DNA from: Euglena gracilis
Taxonomy: Eukaryota; Euglenida; Euglenophyceae; Euglenales
Assembly: GCA_039621445.1 (NCBI GenBank)
Contig: CP154956.1
Coordinates: 25,160,743-25,224,742, forward strand
Direction of reading: 5' to 3'
Length of the DNA: 64,000 nucleotides
Shown here in pieces: positions 51,350 through 61,261 of the stretch; within the stretch, counting starts at the first letter, position 1, and every line of letters starts with the position of its first letter. The notes beneath the pieces were generated by a model, which saw only the letters and a list, made by a program, of their open reading frames with translations, was not told the origin of the DNA and did not search any database. The translations under genes and the position numbers were made by a program.

Positions 51350-52806
51350 AAAATCTGGGAAATGTCAAGAGATATGATTCAGCCTTCAGGACATTGGTGG
51401 GCCAATTGTTGCACAAAGGGGTGCCCCTGCAGGACTGCACAGTCCACAAGATGGCCGAGGCCATCCTTGATTTGGCTGTTCATAGCCTCAACACTGCACG
51501 AAATGCATATGCAGCAGTTTTATTACTCCCAGGGTTTGGGTCATTGAGGTTTTCCCCTCTTTTGTCTCCATTGAAAAGGAAATGGAATTTCAATGTCTGC
51601 AAGTATGCCCATTTCTGGGACCCCACTGATTTTCTAAACAACACCATCAGACAATCAAGACCCCTCTCAGAACTCTCTGTGAAAGAGCTCAGAAACAGAC
51701 TCATCATTTGTTGGAGGCTTTTGGCCCTCCACAGGGGGGTTGATTTAGCCAGGACACAGCGAAAAATCAGTTTCGTGGGAGAAAAAATTTTCATTTTATT
51801 GCAAAGAAAAGGGTGGCAATTCCCAAGATGGGAGGAAGTTTTGAATTTGCCACACACCCCCCTCATAAGCCCATGGCATTTATTGAAAGAGTATGTGGAA
51901 AGGACAGCCCACATGGTTGGGCACAAGAATAATTTGTTATGGTCTTTGGATGGTAAACGACCTTTGACATCAGAAAGAGTGAATTCCCTTACCAAAGAAA
52001 TTCTGCAAGAGGGGGGGGTGGACACCACCCACTGGAAACCCCACAGCACCAGAGGGGCTGGGGTTTTATGGTGGAAAAATGCTGCGTTGCAAGTGGAAGA
52101 AGTCCAGCAGCTGGGTCAGTGGAAAAATTTTGGGGCCTTCCAAGCTCATTATTTGAGGCTGGGTGTCGTTTCAAAAATTCAAACAATTATGGCCCAAAAA
52201 GGGGTGCACAGTACCTCACCATCTCGCAGTGCGGAGCCCGAATGGTCTCGGACTCCCACGACAGAGGAAGGGGGAGGAAGGGACCAAGAGGGCGAAGCAC
52301 AAGAAGATGGTGAGCCCAACCCCCCCCACCCAAAAATCCAGCAGAAAAAGAAAAACATCCCAACCAGAAAAGGGACCCCCAACCAAGCAGCCCCAACCAC
52401 CCACCCAGAAACACAGAAAGAGACCACCATCCCCATCAGGGGGGGGGGGCCCCCACCAAGCGACCATGCGAGAGGGGGGGTGCGGGGCCACGGCGGTTCA
52501 GCTTCGCCAAGGTGTCGGAGGAGGCCTCATCATCGCCAACTCCGGCAACAAAGGCGCAGTAAGAAGCACCCCCCGCGCACGCACAAACACACCAGAACAG
52601 AACAGCCGGCAAGGAAAGCAGGACCTCACCATCTTCTTGTGCTTCGCCCTCTTGGTCCCTTCCTCCCCCTTCCTCTGTCGTGGGAGTCCGAAAATCTGGT
52701 TTACCTCTGGATATTAGCCTGGACACCTCGGGCTCCGCACTTTGCCCTTGTGAGGCCATGCCTTGCTCGCCGGCGGTGCTGTGTGGATTGTGGCGCGTTG
52801 GGTTAG
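51325..52806 (+). CDS. Tyrosine recombinase of element 1
   Basis: An ATG at 51325 begins MSSIDTYIKNLGNVKRYDSA and overlaps the end of the RT ORF in another frame. The catalytic core shows a first-box arginine context (WRLLALHRGVDLARTQ), then HSTRGAGVLWWK (H-x-x-R, about 52042) and QLGQWKNFGAFQAHY with the nucleophilic tyrosine (about 52150). This protein would integrate the circular DNA. The recognisable domain ends near 52200. The frame then stays open through the ICR and terminal repeat to a stop at 52806, inside element 2; the natural end was probably earlier. Confidence 0.82.
   Translation: MSSIDTYIKNLGNVKRYDSAFRTLVGQLLHKGVPLQDCTVHKMAEAILDLAVHSLNTARNAYAAVLLLPGFGSLRFSPLLSPLKRKWNFNVCKYAHFWDPTDFLNNTIRQSRPLSELSVKELRNRLIICWRLLALHRGVDLARTQRKISFVGEKIFILLQRKGWQFPRWEEVLNLPHTPLISPWHLLKEYVERTAHMVGHKNNLLWSLDGKRPLTSERVNSLTKEILQEGGVDTTHWKPHSTRGAGVLWWKNAALQVEEVQQLGQWKNFGAFQAHYLRLGVVSKIQTIMAQKGVHSTSPSRSAEPEWSRTPTTEEGGGRDQEGEAQEDGEPNPPHPKIQQKKKNIPTRKGTPNQAAPTTHPETQKETTIPIRGGGPPPSDHARGGVRGHGGSASPRCRRRPHHRQLRQQRRSKKHPPRTHKHTRTEQPARKAGPHHLLVLRPLGPFLPLPLSWESENLVYLWILAWTPRAPHFALVRPCLARRRCCVDCGALG
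52214..52314 (+). repeat. Internal complementary region of element 1
   Basis: Left half (to 52247) complements 48046-48078. Right half (from 52248) complements 52625-52691. The junction GAATGGTC|TCGGACTC is the complement of the two termini placed end to end. Confidence 0.9.
52535..52691 (+). repeat. Element 1 right ITR and end
   Basis: 52535-52624 complements the left ITR and 52625-52691 complements the right half of the ICR. It ends GGGAGTCCGA, directly followed by the RT relic (AAATCTGG). Confidence 0.85.
52692..52721 (-). pseudogene. RT relic fragment between elements 1 and 2
   Basis: Thirty bases matching the target relic (AAATCTGGTTTACCTCTG then ATTAGCCTG). It corresponds to RLI...NQI of the relic, with an internal deletion relative to 57295-57335. 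Confidence 0.75.
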
Positions 52807-53017
52807 GAGTCTGTGCTTAGCGCCGCCTTTTTTTCGCCGGAGTTGGCTGATTCTTAATTTGCCCTTCGACAACCCAGAAGAAAGGAACTTCAATTCAAGA
52901 AGCTTGACAATTGAATATCAAAGAATTGAATCAACCGAATTATCCAGAAAGTGACACTCGTGGAGAATATCAAATCCAATTTTGTTGATACATTCAAGAT
53001 TTCAATGAGAAATTCAA

Positions 53018-53953
53018 TTGACAACACAAAGAAGACCGTTGCTGAAGAACAAGAACTTCCTTCAGCCACAGCTGGACGACCTGACGGCGCAGTGCAACCG
53101 TGGCGAACCGTGGCTGTCCCTTCCCCCCCCAGAAAAAGTTTCTAAAAACCCACCCAGTGACAGCCACAGACTTTGGCAGACAGTGGTCAGAAAAACCCGA
53201 CGGACACCAAGGCCAAGGCAACTGTCATGCCATAACGGCAAGGGTCATGGAGGCCCATATCCCAGTTACACAAATACATTATTCAAGCTGGGCCATGGCG
53301 GCCAAAACAGCAAGCTGGGCCATGGCGGCCACAACAGCAAAGGCCATGGTGGCCAATGGAACAAAGGCCAGGGCGGCCAACAATATCAAGGCCAGGGTGG
53401 CCAACATTACCAAGGCCAGGGTGGCCGATTCCACAAACAGATGCCCAGTGGCAGGGGCAGGACAGGTCCACAACAACCCCCCAATCATTTCTTCATCACA
53501 AACCCCATCAGGGGAAAAGGGTTGGCCCCCAGAGGCCCCCCAAGATTATCAATGGGCATGGCGCCCAAGATCAAAGAGAAGTCAATGGGAACTATCAAAA
53601 CATCAAGAGGGCCAGTGGGGCCAGAATTATCATCAACATCGACAATTTCAAGGCCACTGGGGCCATCAATTATCAGAAGGGGAAAAATCCCAGAAGCTAG
53701 CAGACTGTCCCCCAGCAGGGGGTTTCAATGTACGGTGGCAGCCCCAGGAGGATGCCCCCACAGGGGCAGTGGAGGACAAGGGTGCAACCCCCCCTCAACA
53801 TTCTTTGTCAGTGCCCATGGCAGGGGTAAACCAAAACAAGGGGGAGACCCAAAAAGGGGCCCCTATGGTATGTCAATCGACAACACCAATGACAAAGTGG
53901 AGAATCAGAGAGACTGTGAGCAGAGCATGCACCCCCCCCCCAGCCACCTTTAG
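53018..53953 (+). CDS. Gag-like ORF of element 2
   Basis: An ATG frame of 311 codons. Contains SHRLWQTVVRKTRR (cognate of the HGPWTTVVRK motif of element 1) and GHGGQ/GQGGQHYQ repeats, then a basic-proline stretch (PSGRGRTG). This Gly/Gln/Arg-rich make-up fits an RNA-binding structural protein. It continues in another frame (to 54143) toward the RT, so a slip near 53700 is likely. An earlier in-frame start may lie at 52951, across a C run. Confidence 0.6.
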   Translation: MTTQRRPLLKNKNFLQPQLDDLTAQCNRGEPWLSLPPPEKVSKNPPSDSHRLWQTVVRKTRRTPRPRQLSCHNGKGHGGPYPSYTNTLFKLGHGGQNSKLGHGGHNSKGHGGQWNKGQGGQQYQGQGGQHYQGQGGRFHKQMPSGRGRTGPQQPPNHFFITNPIRGKGLAPRGPPRLSMGMAPKIKEKSMGTIKTSRGPVGPELSSTSTISRPLGPSIIRRGKIPEASRLSPSRGFQCTVAAPGGCPHRGSGGQGCNPPSTFFVSAHGRGKPKQGGDPKRGPYGMSIDNTNDKVENQRDCEQSMHPPPSHL

Positions 53954-54115
53954 AGAATACTCATTCCCCAGGGGCACCAGGGGTGCAATGTCCAACACCC
54001 CCCACCCAGCACCCAGAAAATCATCTGATTGGACAAATACATTCCATGGAGGAAAAGTGGGGAGACACCCCCCTGTACCAGAGACTTCAGAAAAGTCTAA
54101 AATGGTGGTCAAAAA

Positions 54116-56001
54116 ATGCCCCCCCCAGCAACATGTCAATTGATAAAAAATGGATTTCAACCCCCATGGGTAAATCCCCCAGAATTGTCCACCCACCCAA
54201 AACCCAGAGCCAACCTAGACCTGAACCAGGCAGAAAAAATTCTGCTGGATTACGAAAAAACTGGATCAGTGAAACGAGTTTGGGATTCAGGAACCCAACA
54301 TTTGATCCCATGGTTTTTAATTTCAAAACCAGAAGGGGGAACAACCAAATGGAGAATGATCAGCGACTGCAGAGAAATAAAGCAGCAGTTTCAAGTAAAA
54401 CCATTCAAGCTGGATCATATCCAGCACATTTTTCCAGTTTTGGAAAAAGGCCACTGGGCAGCAAAAATAGACCTAAAGGATGCCTATTTTCATATTCCCT
54501 TAGGTCCTGGCCTAAGGCCATTTTTAAGGCATCAAGTGGGGGGGCAGACCTGGGAGTTTCAAACAGGCTGCTTTGGGCTAAATGTAATGCCCCAAATTTT
54601 CATGTCAGTCATGAAAACCTTCGAGAAACTGTGGAGAAAAAGGGGCATCCTGATGTTTATTTACCTGGACGACATTTTGCTGGTGGCCCCCACCCAGAAC
54701 ATTTTACAAAATCACCTGAAAACAGATGTCAAAGATTTGCTGGATTCTGGGTTCAAAATCAATGTGAAAAAGCCCACCCTCCAGCCCACCCAAATGGTAA
54801 CCCATCTAGGTTTTCAATTGAACTTCCAGGAGGGAAAGTTGCAGGTGCCCCCCCAGAAATCAAAAACATAAAAAAGGAGCTGGGAAAAATTGTGAAAAAA
54901 GATTACATGTCAAAAAGGCAATTGGCTGCCATTTTGGGCCAAATAAGATGCAACCTAATGGCCCTGCCCTTTTTAAGGGCTTTTACGGATGCCCTGGCAA
55001 ATTTTTTGGTGGCAAAGTCCACAGCCCCCTGGGACTCAAAACGCCCCATTTACCAGGAAATCAAGGCCCAATTAAGGGAAATAAAAACTCTATTGGACAC
55101 CTGGGGGGGCAGACCCTTCCCCCAAAATGCAACCAGAATGTTGCACTCAGACAGCAGCACCCATGCCTGGGGGGGGCTAGACATCCACACAGGAGAAATT
55201 GTGCAGGAATTTTGGAGAAAGGACTCCATTTTGCACATCAACGTAAAGGAGCTCAGTGCAGCAATCAGCACTGTGAAAAGTTTGAGCAAACCTGGAGAAA
55301 CCGTTTCCTTGTCAGTGGACAACCAGGTAATTTACTTTTACCTAACAAAAGGTGGGGGCAGAAAGGACCCCTTCAACAAAATGCTGAGACCATTTTTCAA
55401 ATGGTGCGTGGAAAAACAAGTAAACCTCCAAGTCAACTGGGTGCCTTCAAAAGAATGCCTGGCAGACCCCATCAGCAGATGGGAAATGGACAGGGGGGAT
55501 TATTCTTTAGACCCCCAACTTTTTCAATGGCTCAGACAGCAACTCAAAGATTTCATAAATCTGGAAACAGATTTATTTGCCTCCCCAGGCAACAAAAAAC
55601 TGCCCAATTTTGTGGCCAGGTGGCCACATTGGGAAGTCAAAGCAGTAAATGCATTGCAATGTCCACTGGACAACATGGGGGATCTTTATGCAAACCCCCC
55701 CCTGGTCAATAATTCAACAATTTCTACCCAGGTTGAAAATGTTTCCCCAGACCAAAGTTTTGATGGTCACCCCCTACTGGGATTCAGCCACATGGTGGCC
55801 CCAGTTAATAAAAATGAAAGTACCAGGGACCCCCTGCCTGAAAATCACCCCCTACATGGGTATGTTCACCAACTGCAGGGGGGAAAAATGCCACCCCCCA
55901 GGTGGCCCCTGCTTTGCATGATTTGCTCAGGAAAATTTTGGAAGGGAAACAAGTACAAAATTCGACCATTAACGATTTCCTGGGCAGAAACCCCAGTTTG
56001 A
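54116..56001 (+). pseudogene. RT-RNase H-methylase of element 2, frameshifted
   Basis: Part 1 (54116-54871): WRMISDCREIKQQF, KIDLKDAYFHIPLG and YLDDILLVAP, ending at a stop just after a C run. Part 2, in the next frame from about 54850 to 55690: thumb (KRQLAAILGQIRCN), RNase H (HSDSSTHAWGGLD, HINVKELSAAI, SLSVDNQVI) and DLFASPGNKKLP. Part 3, back in the first frame (about 55690-55921): TPPWSIIQQF and the rest of the methylase-like domain. Active-site residues are present, but the ORF is broken at two C runs (near 54848 and 55690). Confidence 0.82.
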
Positions 56002-56783
56002 AGAGGTACCAAAGTGCCTTTACGCTTTTATGGGTGATTCTGGAAAAAATGGGGGTACCCCCCCCCTGAAGCCACCACTGACCAAGTGGTTGACGCTTTA
56101 ATTCAACTGTTTCAATTTTCAAAGGCCCAAGCACGCAATGCATACAGTGCTATGCTATTGATCCCTGGCTTTGGGGGCCTGAGGTTCCATGCCATGTTGG
56201 CACCTTACAAAAGGCTTTGGAACCAAAACCTGGAGAAATATGGTGCATTCTGGGATCCCCTCCCAATCCTCCTGGGGCTGGCACAGTCCCCCCTGCCCTC
56301 TGATATATGTACATTGCGTACACAACTCATTTTCTGTTCCCGAATCCTCTGTTTATACAGAAGCTCTGATTTGGCACAGGTCCAAAGAACCACCAGTGTG
56401 TTGGGGGGGGCACCCTACATCAAAATTAAACGTAAAGGGCAAAAATTCCATAAGTGGGAGAGAGTTGTCTCTATTCCCCAATGCCCCCAAATCAGCCCCT
56501 TTCATTTAATGCTGTCTTATGTGGCAGCAACACGTTTCTTTATGAAACCTGGGGGCCCCTCTTAATTACGTTAAAACCCCCCTACAAAGCCATTAAGGCA
56601 GATACCATTGCTTCTATCACCAAAGACTTTTTGACCAAACAGGGGGTGCCCCCCCAGGTTTGGGGACCCCACTCCACCAGAGGGGCAGGGGTTGGTTTGC
56701 TCAAAAAATTGGGCCTTTCTGCCCAAGAAGTTTGTGAAATTGGTCAATGGAAGGGGGTGGAGGCTTTTACAGCCCATTATTAA
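55960..56783 (+). pseudogene. Tyrosine recombinase of element 2, frameshifted
   Basis: The N-terminal part near 55995-56060 (KRYQSAFTLLWVILEKMGVP) is separated from 56086-56565 (QARNAYSAMLLIPGFGGLRF, CLYRSSDLAQVQR) by a C run. The catalytic end lies in a third frame (56566-56783) with GPHSTRGAGVG and EIGQWKGVEAFTAHY. All conserved boxes are visible; two slips break the frame. Confidence 0.78.
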
Positions 56784-56846
56784 AGACTTGGTGCCCAAGG
56801 TTCCTTGGAGAATGCCCTGGCCCCCCTTTTTTCAGTGCACAATCTG

Positions 56847-56951
56847 GCCTCACAATGGCAAAGTGCAGAGCCCGAGGTGTCTCGTACTCCCTCGAGGAAG
56901 ACCGAGAAGGGAGGAAGGGACACCGAGGGCGAAGCACAAAGACATTGTGAG
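56847..56951 (+). repeat. Internal complementary region of element 2
   Basis: Complement of the left end (to GAGGTGTC at 56881) joined to the complement of the right end (TCGTACTCC on). Two or three mismatches to the present ends show some age. Confidence 0.82.
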
Positions 56952-57247
56952 CCCGACCCCCCCACCCATATACGAAAATTTGTCTTCAAACGCCCTCGAT
57001 CAGAAGATGGGGGCCAGGGGGGGGAAGGTGGGGGGGGAACCCCCCAGGCAAAGAAACAGCGCCATGGTCGCCACGTCGGAGACGATGCAGCCAACTCCGG
57101 CGAGGCGGCACTAAGCGGGACCTCCTAACCCAGCGCAGCAAACAATCACAACAAACCGCCGGCGAGCAAGGCATGGCCTCACAATGTCTTTGTGCTTCGC
57201 CCTCGGTGTCCCTTCCTCCCTTCTCGGTCTTCCTCGAGGGAGTACGA

Positions 57248-57395
57248 GGAAAGTGTTTCCCACACGATCCATTTGAAAGTTTTGGGGTTGCAAATCTGGT
57301 TTACCTCTGTATAATCTGGGATTAGCCTGTTTTGTGGTGTTTCTTGTTGGCTTTTTGAGAACAAAAACCAAAACAAAAGGGCAGCGGGTGTCTCA
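57248..57395 (-). pseudogene. RT relic, uninterrupted copy of element 1's target
   Basis: The minus strand reads QNRLIPDYTEVNQICNPKT then FKWIVWET, matching RLISDCRQLNHYFTPQKF of element 1's RT. The target site GGGGTTGC|AAATCTGG is intact here. Confidence 0.8.
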
Positions 57396-57510
57396 GCCAT
57401 GCCTTGTTTGCCGGTGGTTTTGTTTCGTGGATTGTGATGCTTTGGGTTAGACGTTGCTGCCTATTACCTGTCCTCGCCGGGGTTGGCTGATTAGTCCTGT
57501 CCCTCGACGC
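57396..57510 (+). mobile_element. Left-end fragment of an element-2-type DIRS
   Basis: CCATGCCTTGTTTGCCGG, GTGGATTGTGATGCTTTGGG and CGCCGGGGTTGGCTGATTAG match the left ITR of element 2. The fragment stops where element 3 begins. Confidence 0.6.
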
Positions 57511-57779
57511 GGACGTATAGCAGGGACTGGAGCGCCCGTGCTCCCAGGAGAAACCGACAAGGGAAGGGACACCGAGGGCGAAGCACAAAGGCATTGTGGG
57601 GCAATGCCGTGCTCGCCGGCGGCGCTGGGCGGACTGTTTTGCCGGGCTGGTAAAGGGTCCTTGCTTAGTGCCGCCGCGCCGGAGCTGGCCTCATTGTCGC
57701 CGACGCGGCGACCATGGCGCTGTCTTCCCCCCCCCCCGGGCACCAAGTATGTGATAGTGGGCTGTAAAATCCCCCTTCC

Positions 57780-58210
57780 ACTGACCAATTTCAGATACTT
57801 CTTTGGCAGAACGGCCCAATTTTCTGAGTGAACCAACCCTGCCCCTCTGGTGGAGTGGGGTCCCAAGATTTGGGCACCCCCTGCTTGGTCAAAAATTGTT
57901 TAGAGATAGAAGCAATGCTACCTGCCTTAATGGCTTAATAGGGAGGTTTAAACGTAATTGAAAGGGACCCCCTGGTTTCACAAAGAAACGTGTTGCTTCC
58001 ACATCATCAAATGAAAGGGACTGTTTTGGGGGCATTGGGGAATCGACAAATCTCTCCCACTTTGTGAATTTTTTGAACCTTACGTTTAATTTAGATGCAG
58101 GGACCCCCCAACACACTGGTAGTTATTTGGACCTGTGCAAAATCCGATGATCTGTATAAACAGAGGATACGTGAACATAAATGAGTTGTGCACATAGGGA
58201 GTCCTCTGTG
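57780..58210 (-). pseudogene. Tyrosine recombinase relic of element 3
   Basis: The minus strand contains CAQLIYVHVSSVYTDHRI (cognate of TQLIFCSRILCLYRSSDL), ASKLNVRFKKFTKWERFV and GPHSTRGAGLVHSENWAVLP, each in its own frame. Decayed but in the right order. Confidence 0.7.
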
Positions 58211-58782
58211 GGCCCCCCCCTTGATTGAATAACTGGGATTTGAGAAATTATTGTTGGAGGGGTTTCTGACCCTCCCTCCAAAAGGGCCTCTGTGGGTCCG
58301 TTTTCCTCCTGGGGCTGGTTTATTGAAAGGGCCACTGTGGGGCAGAGGGCAGAGGGCCTCTGTGGGTCCCTCGGGGGATTTCTCCAGCAGCTTTGAGGGC
58401 CATATGACCTCTGTTCATGTCCCCCAATGTATATTAACCCTAGTTGGGCGCCTCTTTGGGGTACCACTCCCCCCCCCCCTTATTTGACCCCCCCCCTTAA
58501 TTGAGCATTTGGGTCCAGGGAGGAAATTTTTTTAGGCGCCGAAGGCGTCAAAAAATTTTTTGCCCTCTCGCAAAGCCAAATTTTCGACCCCCCCCCTTAT
58601 TTAACCCCCCCTTATTTGAGCATTTGGGGGGTCCCTTAGCCCGTGGGTGTGCTCAAATAGGGGGGGGGGAGTGGTAGCTGGTCCCCTGCAGGCACCACTT
58701 TTTCACGCGTCAGTCACCGACCCTTCAACTGGTCGATCAACCCTTCAACTAGTTGGTGGCAGGCTGGAGGGGGGGGGGGGCT

Positions 58783-58910
58783 GGCTAGTCGGCCGACTAG
58801 TCGGCCGACTTGCCAATTGGTCGGCCGACCGACGACGCTGATTGGTCGGTCGGCCTAGTCGGCGAGACGGGGGGGGGGGGGGAAGCCAGTTGGCCGACTA
58901 GTCGGCGAAA
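58783..58910. repeat. Cluster of AGTCGGCCGACT palindromes
   Basis: CTAGTCGGCCGACTAG and variants (GGTCGGCCGACC, GTTGGCCGACTAGTCGG) repeat in about 130 bp and can form several alternative hairpins. Confidence 0.75.
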
Positions 58911-59114
58911 TACCCACTCTCATGTGCCTGAACACAGATGCCTTAATGCAAAACGTGTCTTTGCCACAAATGCCCTCGTGGAAAACGTGTTCATGACCAC
59001 GAATATCAGGGCAGGCATTTGGCGGGCTGACCACGTTTTTAACACGTTGTTTTGCTTTTAAAAAAACAAAAAATGCCCATTATGGTTCTGGCCCCTCTCC
59101 CCTGGGTGAGTGTC

Positions 59115-59464
59115 ACTATTACCATGCCCCCCCCCGAGCTGTTCCCCCCCCCGAGCTATTCTCATAGGGGGGACGGGAATAGCTCACTGTCATAGCACTT
59201 TTTATAAAGAACTTCCCAAAAAAGTGGTCAAAAAACGACGTTTTTGGACCATTTTCAAAAATAATGTTCCAAAATTGACCATTTTGCGAACATCCAAAAA
59301 ATTGCCAAAAATGACCACTTTTGGGTTGCCCGAGGGTCGAGTATGGGAATAGCTCGGGGGGGACCTAGGTCCCCCCCGAGCTGTTCCCCCCCGTACTGTT
59401 CCCATTGGACCATAAAGGGTCCCGGGGACGGGAATAGCTCGGGGGGGGGGGCATGGTAGTTAGT
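59115..59464. mobile_element. ~350-bp inverted-repeat (MITE-like) element
   Basis: The left end TACCATGC, a C run, then GAGCTGTTCCCC is inverted at the right end (GGGACGGGAATAGCTC, a G run, GCATGGTA). Internal extra copies of GAGCTATTC/GAATAGCTC lie near 59155-59185 and 59345-59400. No ORF. Confidence 0.65.
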
Positions 59465-59889
59465 CCAGGATACCGGCCTATTTTGGATGACGGATTTGAC
59501 CCCCCCAGGAGTTTGTGCATGGGTGGGCAAAAGTAGGTCTGTCAGTGTCGCCCTTTCTCCAACCGAAGCTCTCCAACCTGGTTTCAACTCGAGTCTTATT
59601 CAACGACCCTGCCCACAGCAGGCGTCAGAGGTTGTGGTCCTCGGAGATGGAGCGATTGCAGGCTCATGTTTCTTGCGAAATGTATCTTCATTATTTTTGA
59701 ATATAATGCATATTTTTTGAAAATCTTGGAGATTAGGTGGTTAACTTATTTTTGGACCCCCCCTCCCCCCCCCTCCCCCCCAGGTGAAGTTTAGCCAGCA
59801 GCATTAATCCGTGTCGCAATGACTTCCCCTCCCCCGCTTCCCCGCTGTTTTGAGGGACGGTTCCACTTGACCAGGCACAGGTATGTCAA

Positions 59890-61260
59890 CCAACTACATC
59901 AACATGGAGAAGACCAGATAGGCCAAACAGGGGCATTAAGCCCTTTGGTATGTCTTCCAACAACAAGATCCTCCAGAGAGGTGAGCAGAGAGGGAGAGAG
60001 TGCTTGCACATCCCCCCAAAAAATATTTTTCCATGGGCCCAAGCCCTAGGGGTCCTAGGGGTGCAATGTCCAACACCCACAGCCCAGCCCCCCCGAAATC
60101 ATCTCATCCAGGAAATAAATTCCATTGAGGAAAAATGGAGAGACACCCTCCTACATCAAAGGTTACAAAAAAGCTTGAAATGGTGGGCAAAAACTTCCCC
60201 CCCAACAACATGTCAACTCATCAGCGACGGCATTCAACCCCCCTGGGTCAGCCCACTAAAATTGTCCACCCACCCAAAACCCAGAGCAAATTTGAACCTA
60301 CCCCAAGCAGAAAAAATACTGCTGGATTACGACAAATCTTGGTCCGTAAAGAGGGTGAAGGATTCAACCACCCAGCACCTGATCCCCTGGTTTCTGTTTT
60401 CAAACCCAGAGGGGGGAGAGAAAATGGAGATTAATAAGCAATTGCAGGGAGTTAAATAAAAGGTTCCAAGTGAAACCTTTCAAGCTGGATCACATCCATC
60501 ACATTTTCCCAGTGTTGAAAAAAGGCCACTGGGCAGCAAAAGTAGACCTAAAAGATGCTTACTTCCACATTAAGGTCATTTCTAAGACATCAGGTGGGGG
60601 GCAGACCTGGGAATTACAGGCAGGCTGTTTTGGCCTGATGTATTGCCCCAAATTTTCATGTCAGTAATGAAAACATTCGAAAAGGTGTGGAGAAAAAGGA
60701 GCATCCAGGTATCTATTTGCCTCGACGACATTTTACTGGTGGCCCCAACACAAAACATTTTACAAAATCACCTGAACACAGTGGTCAGGGATTTAATCAA
60801 ATCAGGATTCAAAAAACAATGTAAAAAGTCCACCCTGCAGCCCACCCAAATCGTAAATCACCTTGGATTTCAACTAAACCACCAAGAGTGAAAATTACAG
60901 GTGCCCCCCCAGAAAAAAAAAACAGTAAGAACGGAGCTGGGAAAAATGGTGAAAAAAGATTACATGTCAAAAAGGCAACTGGCTGCCATTTTGGGCCAAA
61001 TAAGATGCAATCTAATGGCCTTGCCCTTTCTGAGGGACTTTATGGATGCCCTGGAAAATTTTTTGGTGGAAAATTACACAGCCCCCTGGGACTCAAAAGA
61101 AGAAACGACCAATTAAGAGGAATAAAAATGCCGCTCAACACCTGTGGGGCAGACCCTTCCACCAAAGTGCAACCAGGGAGTTGCACTCACACAGCAGCAC
61201 ACATGCCTGGGGGGGGGCTAGACATTCAAACAAGCAGAATTGTGCAGGAGTTCTGCTGCT
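59890..61260 (+). pseudogene. Inverted gag-RT-RNase H segment of element 3
   Basis: Matches element 2 in order: SIEEKWRDTLLHQRLQKSL; QAEKILLDYD; KPFKLDHIHHIFPVLKKGHW; VDLKDAYFHI (one step altered just after); CLDDILLVAP in place of YLDD; KRQLAAILGQIRCNLMALPF; HSHSSTHAWGGA, where RNase H has lost the Asp of SDSS; and IVQEFC at the break near 61258. Several frameshifts and stops. The YLDD-to-CLDD change and the lost RNase H Asp support inactivity. Confidence 0.8.
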
Positions 61261-61261
61261 T

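Larger units (their letters stand above)
48046..52691 (+). mobile_element. DIRS-like retrotransposon, element 1 (complete)
   Basis: Termini are GACCATTCGGG and GGGAGTCCGA. Left parts: a (48046-48078) and b (48079-48167). Right parts: b' (52535-52624, complement of b) and c' (52625-52691). The internal complementary region (52214-52314) is the complement of the left end joined directly to the complement of the right end. This is the DIRS-1 plan, in which the ICR templates a circular DNA that a tyrosine recombinase integrates without a target duplication. Removing the element joins GGGGTTGC to AAATCTGG, which is exactly what a second copy of the target reads at about 57285-57300. Confidence 0.9.
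52722..57247 (+). mobile_element. DIRS-like retrotransposon, element 2 (frameshifted)
   Basis: Termini GACACCTCGGG and GGGAGTACGA. The ICR at about 56847-56951 reads GAGGTGTC|TCGTACTCC at its junction, the complement of the two ends joined. Left ITR about 52756-52850; right ITR about 57091-57176, then the right end to 57247. Same gene order as element 1 but a distinct subfamily: the Gly-rich gag repeats are GQGGQ rather than GYGS. Coding regions carry several frameshifts, mostly near C runs. Confidence 0.88.
58211..59880. repeat. Non-DIRS repeat block inside element 3
   Basis: Includes GGCCTCTGTGGGTCC repeats (about 58275-58370), CCCCCCTTATTTGAGCATTTGGG repeats (58480-58670), AGTCGGCCGACT palindromes (58783-58910) and an inverted-repeat element (59115-59464). 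No credible gene. Confidence 0.6.
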
